A stretch of DNA of 55,870 bases from a virus: the IMG/VR virus record IMGVR_UViG_3300021961_000124, positions 1 to 55,870 of that record; one strand, given 5' to 3'. Below are positions 48,208 to 55,656 of this stretch, in pieces (the stretch's first letter is position 1; every line of letters begins with the position of its first letter). The notes beneath the pieces were generated by a model. That model was not told where the DNA came from, searched no databases, and saw nothing but the letters and a program-made list of their open reading frames with translations. A program made the translations under genes and the position numbers.

Positions 48208-48729
48208 TTACGGTCTAGGGCTAACACTCATGTACAATTTTACACTATCACCAACGCTGTAAGCTCTTTTGCTTATAAAAGATCCGCTAAATTCTTTCCA
48301 AGTCCAAAACACTTGATAATCACGAATTTTTTCTTTGTAGCTAGAAGTTACAGTTTCTGTACATTGCTCTACTCTACGATAGCCTACAATGTTTCCATTT
48401 CTTCCATTGTTGGATCTGCTGCCTATTACAGCACCAGTAGCAGCACCTACTCCTGTAGCGGCTTCTCGGCCTCGACCGTTCCCTACTTGATTGCCAATAA
48501 TGCCACCGATAATAGCACCTACTACTGCGCCACCAACGTTAGTCTCATCACTACTAGAATCATAGATTGGAACCTCTATATCTCTACATTCAGTTTTTGG
48601 TATCCAAATTTGTTCCATGTAAGAGTTAGTATCAACTCGTGTTACTTCACCAACAATCATAGTTGGTTGCGCTAAAGCGGTGCTAGCAAGTCCAAATGTT
48701 GCAATTGTAATTGCGATAAAACGCTTCAT
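48208..48729 (-). CDS. Secreted glycine-zipper (17-kDa antigen/SlyB-like) protein
   Basis: 173 aa with a signal peptide MKRFIAITIATFGLASTALA. A glycine-zipper segment, VGGAVVGAIIGGIIGNQVGN followed by AATGVGAATGAVIGS (about residues 66-103), is the Rick_17kDa/2TM pattern of envelope-inserting proteins. The C-terminal half is beta-rich with two Cys (ECRDIEVP and EQCTETV). Probably periplasm/outer membrane. No lipobox Cys is seen after the signal. Driven by its own sigma70 promoter. Confidence 0.8.
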   Translation of the reverse strand: MKRFIAITIATFGLASTALAQPTMIVGEVTRVDTNSYMEQIWIPKTECRDIEVPIYDSSSDETNVGGAVVGAIIGGIIGNQVGNGRGREAATGVGAATGAVIGSRSNNGRNGNIVGYRRVEQCTETVTSSYKEKIRDYQVFWTWKEFSGSFISKRAYSVGDSVKLYMSVSPRP

Positions 48730-48762
48730 ATAAGTATCCTCTTTTAGTTATACTATGCTTAT

Positions 48763-48790
48763 AGTATAGCATACTTATATAGGATGTCAA
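48763..48790 (-). promoter_or_regulatory. Sigma70-like promoter of the glycine-zipper gene
   Basis: Minus strand TTGACA (48785-48790), 16-base spacer, TATACT (48763-48768); GAGGATA precedes the ATG at 48729. Confidence 0.75.
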
Positions 48791-49405
48791 CTATTTTTTA
48801 AACAAATTTCCAGAAATACTAATACGATACTCGTCACTGGTATAAAATGGATATACTTGATGGCTTAGAGATGCCGGAAACATAATCATTTTCCCTTCAA
48901 AACTTTTGTCAACTGGAATTAGCCAAGGTTGTATTTGTCCAATTGTGTTAATGAATTGGAACGAAAAATGTCCTGCATTATTTCTTTCCTTTTCTATGTC
49001 TGGAAATACTGCTACCTCGTCGTCTATGTTATACGGAACTTTAATCCATAGCACAAAAACAAATTCACCGTTGTGGGTATGCAACGGATTAAACTCGTAC
49101 TTTTCTTGAAAATTAACCCAAATTTCTCTAACACACAGATCGTTAGACGATGTGTCTGCATATCTATGCGTTAATTTATAATGCTCTGCTAATCTTAATG
49201 CTATTTTTTCTAAATGTGCGCTACACTTAGTTAATTTAAATTCTTTTCGTATATGACCAACTAAATTGCTATTCCATTTAGTAGAAGACTGGAAATTATT
49301 GTATATCTCGTCTATTTCATCTTTTATAGGTTTTAGATCAATTTCTTCTAAGTCGCAACCAACAAAACCTAAATTAGGAAAATGACAATAAAAAAATTTA
49401 TCCAT
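48791..49405 (-). CDS. 2OG-Fe(II) oxygenase-like phage protein
   Basis: 204 aa. Iron-site candidates are HTHNGEFVFVLWIKVPY (residues ~113-129) and the C-terminal FPASLSHQVYPFYTSDEYRI, where His and, seven to ten residues on, Arg match the distal His and 2-oxoglutarate Arg. FQFINTIGQIQPWLIPVDKS lies between. The family is common in T4-like marine phages; substrates are unknown. GAGGTA ribosome-binding site overlaps the preceding stop. Confidence 0.72.
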   Translation of the reverse strand: MDKFFYCHFPNLGFVGCDLEEIDLKPIKDEIDEIYNNFQSSTKWNSNLVGHIRKEFKLTKCSAHLEKIALRLAEHYKLTHRYADTSSNDLCVREIWVNFQEKYEFNPLHTHNGEFVFVLWIKVPYNIDDEVAVFPDIEKERNNAGHFSFQFINTIGQIQPWLIPVDKSFEGKMIMFPASLSHQVYPFYTSDEYRISISGNLFKK

Positions 49406-49407
49406 TA

Positions 49408-49776
49408 CTACCTCTGAATGTCTAAGTGTATTTTAGCTTTGGTTATCTCATCTGCGTCTAAATATACTTCTTGGACTCGATCGTATCTAAAACTCCTAAA
49501 CGCTTGTGCATTAACGTCCCAAACTACAACTGTTTTATCTGATAGTTCTCGAACTTTCTTTTGAGTTAATGGATCGTCTTTTTTTGGAACTGGTTTAAAT
49601 TCTTCCATTAACGTACAAGTCATTAGTCTTTCGTCTCCATCTAATTTAAGGAAACGCACCATAATGATGTTACTTTCTAGGAGGCTGATCAGTTCCTTTT
49701 TTGTCGGTATCCCTTTTATCCTTGCTACGGTCTCGCTGGCCAAAGATTCTGTCCCAGCCATCTCGGTACTTTGCAT
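49408..49776 (-). CDS. DUF2693/WYL_2-type small phage protein
   Basis: 122 aa (123 if the ATG at 49779 is used). The core, IIMVRFLKLDGDERLMTCTL then KTVVVWDVNAQAFRSFRYDR, fits the SH3-like barrel called DUF2693 or WYL_2 in phages, possibly nucleic-acid binding. The start pair ATGATG has AAGGAGC at good distance although it lies ~110 bases inside the preceding gene, so the two genes overlap strongly in different frames. Confidence 0.7.
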   Translation of the reverse strand: MQSTEMAGTESLASETVARIKGIPTKKELISLLESNIIMVRFLKLDGDERLMTCTLMEEFKPVPKKDDPLTQKKVRELSDKTVVVWDVNAQAFRSFRYDRVQEVYLDADEITKAKIHLDIQR

Positions 49777-49816
49777 CATCTGCTCCTTTTCTTCTTTTGT
49801 CGCCTTTTCCGCTCAT
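49670..49816 (-). CDS. MSGKG-type small basic phage protein
   Basis: 48 aa, MSGKGDKRRKGADDAKYRDG then WDRIFGQRDRSKDKRDTDKK. The MSGKG-x-K/R-R...WD-x-IFG pattern is a very common tiny protein of marine and T4-like phages with unknown role. Its ATG overlaps the upstream stop (ATGA), and its last ~36 codons overlap the WYL_2 gene in another frame. Confidence 0.7.
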   Translation of the reverse strand: MSGKGDKRRKGADDAKYRDGWDRIFGQRDRSKDKRDTDKKGTDQPPRK

Positions 49817-49974
49817 AACTCCTCCCATATTCCTATTAGTTCAGCAACAGCGAATAGTATTACAAACCAGCCAATTGCATTAGTAGCAAACGCAGCAGCA
49901 CAACCTGCAAGGCGCAGTCCGCTTTTAATCATGCTTAATTTAAAATGTTTATTACTTGGGTCTTTTGGTTCCAT
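49813..49974 (-). CDS. Small membrane protein
   Basis: 53 aa, MEPKDPSNKHFKLSMIKSGL, one to two hydrophobic segments (LAGCAAAFATNAIGWFVILF). GGAG ribosome-binding site; the stop overlaps the MSGKG gene start. Function unknown. Confidence 0.68.
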   Translation of the reverse strand: MEPKDPSNKHFKLSMIKSGLRLAGCAAAFATNAIGWFVILFAVAELIGIWEEL

Positions 49975-49975
49975 A

Positions 49976-50563
49976 TTATTCTCCGTTCCATAATCTTTTT
50001 AAGTTAATATTAAACGACAAACTCATTCTTACATTATCTGTTGTATTTTCAGTTACTTGATGATGTAACCATCCTGGAAATAAAATAAGAGCACCCTCTT
50101 GAGGAGGATAAACTGCTAAATGCTCTGTAAAAAAAATAGTTGCATCATATGCAGGGTTTGGGTTTAAAAATTGTATTGATCCGTCTTTACCGTTTGTTTT
50201 ATAATAATAAACACCAGCTATGTCATTTTTTGCATGATTGTGCATAACTGTATGTTCGCCTTTTTTTGTATAAGTCATCCATGACTGTTGTATTTCAAAT
50301 TTGAGCGGCGTTCCATTCATTGAGTTGATATAAGCATTGGTGTGCTTTTTAATAAACTTTTTTAATAGTTGTAGATCATATTGGTCAATAAGATTATCTG
50401 TAAAAGATACATCGCTTAGGCTATGATTACTACTAACCCAATCTGGTCTTTTAGAATACTGTATATCTTTACACTTGCTAGAAATTTCGTTATTAATAGC
50501 AAGTGTATCTATCTTAGTTGCCAGTGTTCTGTAAATTGGAGTAGAAAAAATTGCTTCATTCAT
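49976..50563 (-). CDS. 2OG-Fe(II) oxygenase (TIGR02466-like)
   Basis: 195 aa. It has the family layout: MNEAIFSTPIYRTLATKID start, a SWMTYTKKGEHTVMHNHAKN segment (iron His), DIAGVYYYKTNGKDGSIQFL, PPQEGALILFPGWLHHQVTE (distal His) and NVRMSLSFNI (2OG Arg). Predicted hydroxylase of unknown target, third such gene in the window. Lies between ClpP and a set of small genes. Confidence 0.87.
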   Translation of the reverse strand: MNEAIFSTPIYRTLATKIDTLAINNEISSKCKDIQYSKRPDWVSSNHSLSDVSFTDNLIDQYDLQLLKKFIKKHTNAYINSMNGTPLKFEIQQSWMTYTKKGEHTVMHNHAKNDIAGVYYYKTNGKDGSIQFLNPNPAYDATIFFTEHLAVYPPQEGALILFPGWLHHQVTENTTDNVRMSLSFNINLKRLWNGE

Positions 50564-50566
50564 TGA

Positions 50567-51187
50567 TTAAGATCTTTTTTCTGCTATCTTATCTGCTAGA
50601 CCCCAATTGATTGCTTCTTGAGCAGATAAAAAGGTGTCAAATTTCATTGTATCAAGAAGTTCTTCGTATGTTTTGTTGGCACTATTATGTCGCGCATATA
50701 GTTCAACAAGGCGTTTGTTTAAACGCTTTGATTCTTCAAAGTGTCGAATGTTATCTTCCATCTCAAGTTCCTGCACATAAACTGATCCGCCTGTACCTCG
50801 TGTACCTGAGCTTACACGGTGGATCATTGTACGGCTTTCTGGAAGAACAACTCGTTTACCTGGTGTGCCTGCTTGTGCTAAGAAACTACCCATACTTGCG
50901 GCTTGACCCATCACAATAGTACGCACATCAGATTTAATGTACTGCATAGTGTCATAGATAGCAAGTCCGGCAGTAACTGAACCACCCGGACTATTAATGT
51001 ACAAATTAATATCCTTGTCAGGATTTTCACTTTCTAAGAATAGCATCTGTGCTACAATTAGATTAGCCATCATATCTTCAACTGGACCGTTTAGCATAAT
51101 AATACGGTCTTTGAGCAAGCGGCTATAGATATCGTATGAACGTTCGCCGCGAGCTTCTTGTTCTACTACAATTGGTACTAATGGCAT
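50567..51187 (-). CDS. clpP: ClpP-family serine protease
   Basis: 206 aa. Catalytic Ser98 (GQAASMGSF) and His123 (TMIHR), the [18 protein letters not shown] strand and the C-terminal Asp in [13 protein letters not shown]. Length and sequence match bacterial ClpP. It should form the two-ring protease core that works with host ClpA/ClpX; in phages it may redirect proteolysis or process virion parts. No ClpX/ClpA in this window. The ATG overlaps the upstream gene stop as TAATG. Confidence 0.95.
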   Translation of the reverse strand: MPLVPIVVEQEARGERSYDIYSRLLKDRIIMLNGPVEDMMANLIVAQMLFLESENPDKDINLYINSPGGSVTAGLAIYDTMQYIKSDVRTIVMGQAASMGSFLAQAGTPGKRVVLPESRTMIHRVSSGTRGTGGSVYVQELEMEDNIRHFEESKRLNKRLVELYARHNSANKTYEELLDTMKFDTFLSAQEAINWGLADKIAEKRS

Positions 51188-51429
51188 TAACGGCCTCTCC
51201 CTTGATAAGTTACAGTTTCTTTAGGTCCTTTTGAGATAAACTCTAATCCCGCCATTGAACCCACGTACATTTTTTTATTAGTTACGTACGAAAGCGTTAA
51301 TTTAATTTTTCGTTGGATACTTACTGACAAAGAAACTAAAGGCCTAAATTCTAAAATTTCTGCTTCAATATCCTGTCCTTTATCAACATTGTGCAATATG
51401 CATGTATCGTCGTATCTTGATTTAATCAT
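51187..51429 (-). CDS. Small conserved phage protein
   Basis: 80 aa, beta-rich: [20 protein letters not shown] then [20 protein letters not shown] and [21 protein letters not shown] small barrel-like fold is suggested. I recall the same pattern beside clpP-like genes of marine phages, but no function. Overlaps both neighbours by a few bases. Confidence 0.62.
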   Translation of the reverse strand: MIKSRYDDTCILHNVDKGQDIEAEILEFRPLVSLSVSIQRKIKLTLSYVTNKKMYVGSMAGLEFISKGPKETVTYQGRGR

Positions 51430-51682
51430 TTTTTTGTGCCGTTACAAGAAGGTTAAGTATATAATTCTCTACTAACAATTTAGTTATTGTTGCCATGGCT
51501 ACAGCAGCAAAATTTGCTTCTGCAATTCCATCAAACTGGTCAACAACATTACCAGCCATCATTTTAAATGCTTCTGCTTTGTTAACTCCCATAGCCGCCC
51601 AATCAATTGGATATGCCAACTGAGCTTCCATAGCTAATGTGGCTAGTTGTGTTACAATTTCTTCTCTGTTTTCCATTGGCAT
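51422..51682 (-). CDS. Small helical phage protein
   Basis: 86 aa, MPMENREEIVTQLATLAMEA start. Mostly helical, no motif recognised (GVNKAEAFKMMAGNVVDQFD). Function unknown; overlaps its neighbour by 8 bases. Confidence 0.6.
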   Translation of the reverse strand: MPMENREEIVTQLATLAMEAQLAYPIDWAAMGVNKAEAFKMMAGNVVDQFDGIAEANFAAVAMATITKLLVENYILNLLVTAQKND

Positions 51683-51685
51683 CTC

Positions 51686-51892
51686 CTAATGTATCATTTT
51701 TGTATCTTCGTCATTGTTTACGTCAATGCCAAAAACATCTTTGCATAATTTAACTATTGTTTCAGGAACTATATCATCTTTACCTGTTGGTATCCAAAGT
51801 CCTTTAAGCCTACCTGTTGATCCGCACACAATAAGTCCATAATCGTTTTCAGTCAGTGCTTCATCAAATTTAATTAACTTAGTCATAGTCAA
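51686..51892 (-). CDS. Small phage protein
   Basis: 68 aa, MTMTKLIKFDEALTENDYGL with IVCGSTGRLKGLWIPTGKDD. It is short, acidic and unassigned. Preceded by GGAGT and a sigma70-like promoter; a second in-frame ATG is two codons downstream. Confidence 0.6.
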   Translation of the reverse strand: MTMTKLIKFDEALTENDYGLIVCGSTGRLKGLWIPTGKDDIVPETIVKLCKDVFGIDVNNDEDTKMIH

Positions 51893-51907
51893 CTCCTGTC
51901 CTGTATT

Positions 51908-51936
51908 AGAGTAACATGTTTAGACAGTTTTGTCAA
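51908..51936 (-). promoter_or_regulatory. Sigma70-like promoter
   Basis: Minus strand TTGACA (51931-51936), 17-base spacer, TACTCT (51908-51913; a weak -10). It overlaps the last codons of the gene ending at 51920. Confidence 0.5.
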
Positions 51937-52138
51937 ACTCTTTATTAAGATAAAATTCGATAATTCTTCTGTCAATAATTCCTTTAGGATTACCAAAGCT
52001 GTTTGAAACAACAAATCTAAAAGGACACTTGCCCCAAGATTTATCTTTTAAAAAGTTAAAATAAAGTCTACGGTGTTCTCTGTTATCTACATCAAATTCA
52101 ACAATTGGTCTCATATGTTTATATAGTGAATCTAACAT
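51920..52138 (-). CDS. Small phage protein
   Basis: 72 aa, MLDSLYKHMRPIVEFDVDNR start, then FVVSNSFGNPKGIIDRRIIE. Basic and aromatic; no recognised family. Directly follows the 52139 gene. Confidence 0.58.
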   Translation of the reverse strand: MLDSLYKHMRPIVEFDVDNREHRRLYFNFLKDKSWGKCPFRFVVSNSFGNPKGIIDRRIIEFYLNKEFDKTV

Positions 52139-52345
52139 CTAGTTTTTACCTTTCTGAAAGAGATATTCTCTCTTCAGCCACCATTTATACTTGTTAAAGT
52201 ATTCTTTTACATTGCCACAAGGAGTTGTCTTCCAAAGGTTGCACTCATCAACGTGGTCGTACCATTTCTCCTGCAACCAAAGTCTAAAGGGCTTTGGTCT
52301 AGTCCCAAAGACTTTGGTAGTATTTTCCAAAGAGTCTAAACCCAT
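52139..52345 (-). CDS. Small phage protein
   Basis: 68 aa, MGLDSLENTTKVFGTRPKPF with many Trp/Lys (YFNKYKWWLKREYLF). No family recognised. Its 5' end overlaps the 238-aa gene by 47 bases. Confidence 0.5.
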   Translation of the reverse strand: MGLDSLENTTKVFGTRPKPFRLWLQEKWYDHVDECNLWKTTPCGNVKEYFNKYKWWLKREYLFQKGKN

Positions 52346-53015
52346 TTTGAATCCTCGCTTCGTATGCTTTGCGTCCTTCCCAGTCGTACACTTTAGTATC
52401 GTTAGGCCCGTGTATCATTTGACTCATACCGCCTTCCAGTTGTACCCACTGTAGATCGCTTTCACCAGTTTCAAACTGATCTTCCCAGCCGTCATTGACC
52501 TTGCTGTCAAACGCAAAGATCATTTCGCCCATGACCCAATCCCAGCGTTCATGATGCTTGTCATCTACTTCACCGTTGTCTTTCTGCTTCTTAGTAAGTT
52601 TCTTACCGTGCAGTTCCTTGGGCACATCTTCCAAGTCAACGTAAGGAGCACCGTGCTTTTTTTCTTTCAGTTGCTTGAGCATAGGCAACACGATGTAGGC
52701 AAGTGTGTGATCCATGCTCCAGGTGTCCCAACGATCAATGTGTACTTTAATTGTACGCTTCTGCTTGCTGTGGATCCAGCTAAGGAAACGATACAGCAGA
52801 GTCATGTGACGCTCACGACTCCACGAACGGATTTCGCCTACTTGTGCTTCTGGTTCAACCTCTCCGTGAGCAAGCCATTCTCCAAAGTTGTGAACCCACT
52901 CTGGCTTGCGAGGAATACCGTACTCGTCCTTTTCTTCTTTAGCCCAGAAGCAGAGAAATTCTGCTAGTTGGTAAGGTCCAAACCAGTCTTTGTAGGGTCC
53001 TATGCGTACTTTCAT
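52299..53015 (-). CDS. Conserved phage protein of unknown function (238 aa)
   Basis: MKVRIGPYKDWFGPYQLAEF start; Trp-rich, with HIDRWDTWSMDHTLAYIVLP then MLKQLKEKKHGAPYVDLEDV and WDWVMGEMIFAF. I recall very similar proteins in many T4-like phages and no function has been reported to my knowledge. GAAAAGAT is the only ribosome-binding candidate, and it overlaps the upstream stop by 4 bases. Confidence 0.72.
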   Translation of the reverse strand: MKVRIGPYKDWFGPYQLAEFLCFWAKEEKDEYGIPRKPEWVHNFGEWLAHGEVEPEAQVGEIRSWSRERHMTLLYRFLSWIHSKQKRTIKVHIDRWDTWSMDHTLAYIVLPMLKQLKEKKHGAPYVDLEDVPKELHGKKLTKKQKDNGEVDDKHHERWDWVMGEMIFAFDSKVNDGWEDQFETGESDLQWVQLEGGMSQMIHGPNDTKVYDWEGRKAYEARIQNGFRLFGKYYQSLWD

Positions 53016-53491
53016 ATATCTTTTCCTAAAATCCGTTCACATTCCTCACGGAGGATATTCTCCATGTGCTGATTAAATGTAATATCTTGATCATGTGCTT
53101 GTTTCATTAGAGTATACAACACATCGTCAGATATGTCAACTGGAATACTTATACGAGTGTCATATTCTTCGCCTGCAATGATAGCCTGCGCTTTTTGGAT
53201 GAAGTCACCGTCGGACTCTAGATCCGTCCAGTTAACATCGTCCCATGCTTCCTTATCTACAGCAAGATCTTGATCATAAATGCGATAAGCTCTATTATTA
53301 GCATAGTCACAAACTTCTACGCAATAGACTCGTTGATTATCTTTGGGTGCAAAAATAATGTCCAACGAATAACCGTCTTGCTCTCCACTCCAAGAATTTA
53401 AACTATAGAGAGCAGGTACACTACCATAATAATCACCACCTTCGGTGATTTTGTAATCTACTAGTTCCATCCATTCTTTAAGTGTAATCAT
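53012..53491 (-). CDS. Phage protein with a ribbon-helix-helix-like C-terminus
   Basis: 159 aa. Residues ~1-105 are beta-rich and acidic (MITLKEWMELVDYKITEGGD start). Residues ~112-155, TRISIPVDISDDVLYTLMKQ then AHDQDITFNQHMENILREE, have the strand-helix-helix layout of Arc/MetJ-type DNA-binding domains. May be a small DNA-binding regulator; no target known. Confidence 0.62.
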   Translation of the reverse strand: MITLKEWMELVDYKITEGGDYYGSVPALYSLNSWSGEQDGYSLDIIFAPKDNQRVYCVEVCDYANNRAYRIYDQDLAVDKEAWDDVNWTDLESDGDFIQKAQAIIAGEEYDTRISIPVDISDDVLYTLMKQAHDQDITFNQHMENILREECERILGKDI

Positions 53492-53494
53492 TTT

Positions 53495-53809
53495 TCATCT
53501 CCAAGTTCTATGATTTTCAGCAACATGCTCACGACCGTCGTATTCGTGAATGTGCCATTCGATGTTATCCGGGATTTCAACAACTGCAAGATCAGATGCA
53601 AAGCCGTTGGCTTTTGAACCAAGTGTTTCTACAATCTCTACAAGGATTGGATCGTCTCGAGTAATATCGTATATATCTAGATACGAGTATCCTTCGTAAG
53701 ATTTGGTCCACTTGCCGGGATCAAGGTTTTTCTTTTGGGCATATAGTTCTTGGGCTTCTTTCGACAAACCAAACCCACCAAAACATCGATTAATTACAAC
53801 TTTGACCAT
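53495..53809 (-). CDS. Conserved phage protein (CFGGFGLS type)
   Basis: 104 aa, MVKVVINRCFGGFGLSKEAQ start. A CFGGFGLS start of this kind is widespread in tailed phages and prophages; function unknown. It includes DITRDDPILVEIVETLGSKA and ends EWHIHEYDGREHV. Overlaps the upstream gene by 20 bases. Confidence 0.72.
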   Translation of the reverse strand: MVKVVINRCFGGFGLSKEAQELYAQKKNLDPGKWTKSYEGYSYLDIYDITRDDPILVEIVETLGSKANGFASDLAVVEIPDNIEWHIHEYDGREHVAENHRTWR

Positions 53810-54263
53810 TTTCTTTTTCCTTTGCTAGTTCTGCTACCATTAAGAATCGGTCATATGCTTTGCGAACAGTTGGGTTCTTCAGCAACTTGTCTGCTTCTTC
53901 CTGCATTGCCTTTACACCAACTTCGGCAAGGTCTCGTGTGCTACTGAATGTTAGGCTGAAGAACTCATCTCCAAACGCTGCCTTCATTTCTTCCCAAGCC
54001 TTACGCTGCCGTTCCGTGATAGGACGTTCTTTTGGACGAGCTTCGCTTTCTGTATATATTGCACGAGCGATAGCATCTTCAGCAACTCGCCCTGCGGCAA
54101 TCATTGGTGCATAAGCAGGGTCAATGCCATAGCGAGTAGACTTGCCACCAGGATAAGACATAATGATGTGACAACCTTTTGGAAAACTATCCATAAGATC
54201 GCTGTCATATTCTGAAACCGGAACATATCTGCGTCCTTGTTTAATGTAGTAAAGTTTTTTCAT
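53790..54263 (-). CDS. Conserved phage protein of unknown function
   Basis: 157 aa from MKKLYYIKQGRRYVPVSEYD, with GCHIIMSYPGGKSTRYGIDP and a helical C-terminal half. The start at 54263 is chosen because it overlaps the upstream stop as ATGA. No motif recognised. Confidence 0.65.
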   Translation of the reverse strand: MKKLYYIKQGRRYVPVSEYDSDLMDSFPKGCHIIMSYPGGKSTRYGIDPAYAPMIAAGRVAEDAIARAIYTESEARPKERPITERQRKAWEEMKAAFGDEFFSLTFSSTRDLAEVGVKAMQEEADKLLKNPTVRKAYDRFLMVAELAKEKENGQSCN

Positions 54264-54493
54264 GTCCATCGCAGTATAAAAAGAGTTAGAGCTCGGTCGT
54301 TAGGAATTCTTACAGTCATTCCTTCTTGTGTACAGTTGTTATTATTACACCACTCAACAAGATTGTCAAGCTCTAAAGTCCAATAAGCAAAGTCTGTTAG
54401 AACAACAATGTGTTCATTTTTGAAATCATGTAAATCTACACCTGCTACTATGAAACGGTTACGTTTCCAGTCAGCTAGGATGTCAGAACTCAC
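54260..54493 (-). CDS. Small phage protein
   Basis: 77 aa, MSSDILADWKRNRFIVAGVD start with FKNEHIVVLTDFAYWTLELD and EWCNNNNCTQEGMTVRIPND. No family recognised. Overlaps both neighbours by four bases. Confidence 0.6.
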   Translation of the reverse strand: MSSDILADWKRNRFIVAGVDLHDFKNEHIVVLTDFAYWTLELDNLVEWCNNNNCTQEGMTVRIPNDRALTLFILRWT

Positions 54494-54732
54494 TTTTTGC
54501 TTTCCTCGTATTTTGCTACCATGCGATAAACTGGTTCCATTTTTTCTTGAAAAACATCTGGAGCAGCCTCAGAAGCTCGTTGTAGGTCCCATTCATTCGG
54601 ATAATGTCTTAAACACCAGATAGCCTGTTCACGAACTTCCTTAGGAACACGAGCATACTTACGTGTAGCTAAGTCTCGCAAGAATTGATATGTATTCCGT
54701 ACTGCACGATATCTTTCGTCAGGTAGAGTCAT
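54490..54732 (-). CDS. BPSL0761-like small phage protein
   Basis: 80 aa, MTLPDERYRAVRNTYQFLRD with VPKEVREQAIWCLRHYPNEW. The MTxPxERxRAVxxTxxFL...LRHYP pattern resembles the BPSL0761 family of unknown function found in phages and bacteria. Overlaps its upstream neighbour as ATGA. Confidence 0.68.
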   Translation of the reverse strand: MTLPDERYRAVRNTYQFLRDLATRKYARVPKEVREQAIWCLRHYPNEWDLQRASEAAPDVFQEKMEPVYRMVAKYEESKK

Positions 54733-55205
54733 AGGTCTTCCAATTTAACACGTTTAATGTCATCAACAAAGATTTTTAAAGTCTTGTTGTCGTCTTGTAG
54801 ATTATAACGCACTCTTTGATCTTTGTCAATATATTTTACATATGATCGACCTTCTTCGTCAATTACTTCTAGGCGATCAATGCCGCTCATCTTTTGATAT
54901 TCTTCTCCGTCAAAGATAGCATTGTGGATAGCCATGTATCCACAGTCCATACCTGCGCCATACATGCCTGGATCAAATCCAAATATATCGTACAACACAT
55001 AACGGTAGGTTCCGTTATATTTGATATCGCCTAACCAAATACGTTTACAAACAGCATAGAAGGCATCTTCACGCTCTTTCTCAGAAAGATTATTCCACCA
55101 AGTGTCATTCTCAGCCTCGTACTTTTCTTTGGCCTTTTCCATTTCTTGACCAATATCGCTTAACGCTTGTAGAGCTTCTTGGGTTTGTTTTTCTTTATCG
55201 TTCAT
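54729..55205 (-). CDS. Conserved phage protein
   Basis: 158 aa, MNDKEKQTQEALQALSDIGQ start. N-terminal helix, then WWNNLSEKEREDAFYAVCKR and YDIFGFDPGMYGAGMDCGYM, and a beta-rich C-terminus. Function unknown. Overlaps the upstream gene as ATGA. Confidence 0.62.
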   Translation of the reverse strand: MNDKEKQTQEALQALSDIGQEMEKAKEKYEAENDTWWNNLSEKEREDAFYAVCKRIWLGDIKYNGTYRYVLYDIFGFDPGMYGAGMDCGYMAIHNAIFDGEEYQKMSGIDRLEVIDEEGRSYVKYIDKDQRVRYNLQDDNKTLKIFVDDIKRVKLEDL

Positions 55206-55447
55206 TCTTCAACTCCGAAATGTTTTAGGATCATCTCGCTCACAGCAATCTCACCAATCGTAGTCATTTCCCCAGTGGATTTGAAAGGAAGATTGGCACA
55301 TTCTCTCACAATCAACTCGGCGAACTTTTCAGCAAAGCAATCCGGGATATACATCTTTTCCAGTTCATCATTTAGCGGATTACCTGGAAATGGGTTATCA
55401 ACTGCTATTACAACCTGTTCAGCAAGTTCTCGGATTCGTTCGTTCAT
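55202..55447 (-). CDS. Small phage protein, paralogue of the gene at the window end
   Basis: 81 aa, MNERIRELAEQVVIAVDNPF. The FAEKFAELIVRECA core and MILKHFGVE ending are shared with the partial gene at 55653. The start at 55447 overlaps the upstream stop (ATGA). Function unknown; such FAELIVREC...HFGVE proteins occur in several copies in marine phages. Confidence 0.68.
   Translation of the reverse strand: MNERIRELAEQVVIAVDNPFPGNPLNDELEKMYIPDCFAEKFAELIVRECANLPFKSTGEMTTIGEIAVSEMILKHFGVEE
55298..55330. repeat. 33-base direct repeat, copy 1
   Basis: Identical to 55755-55787; codes for KFAELIVREC in both paralogous genes. Confidence 0.92.
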
Positions 55448-55656
55448 AGCCAACTCCCAGGTAATACATAAGGCTTCTTATTAGCACCACGCTCACGTAC
55501 ATCAATCTGACGATGCTTGACTTTCAACTTCTTGGCAAAGTACCTAGCCCTACCAAGATAAGGAGTAGCAATAAAATTACGCCAACCACCATCGGGAAAT
55601 GTTTGTGGCTTATTCAATGCCACATAGTAACGTTTCTTATGATAACACTTCATCAT
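55444..55656 (-). CDS. Small basic phage protein
   Basis: 70 aa, MMKCYHKKRYYVALNKPQTF start, ARYFAKKLKVKHRQIDVRER later. No family recognised. Lies between the two paralogues and overlaps both. Confidence 0.58.
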   Translation of the reverse strand: MMKCYHKKRYYVALNKPQTFPDGGWRNFIATPYLGRARYFAKKLKVKHRQIDVRERGANKKPYVLPGSWL

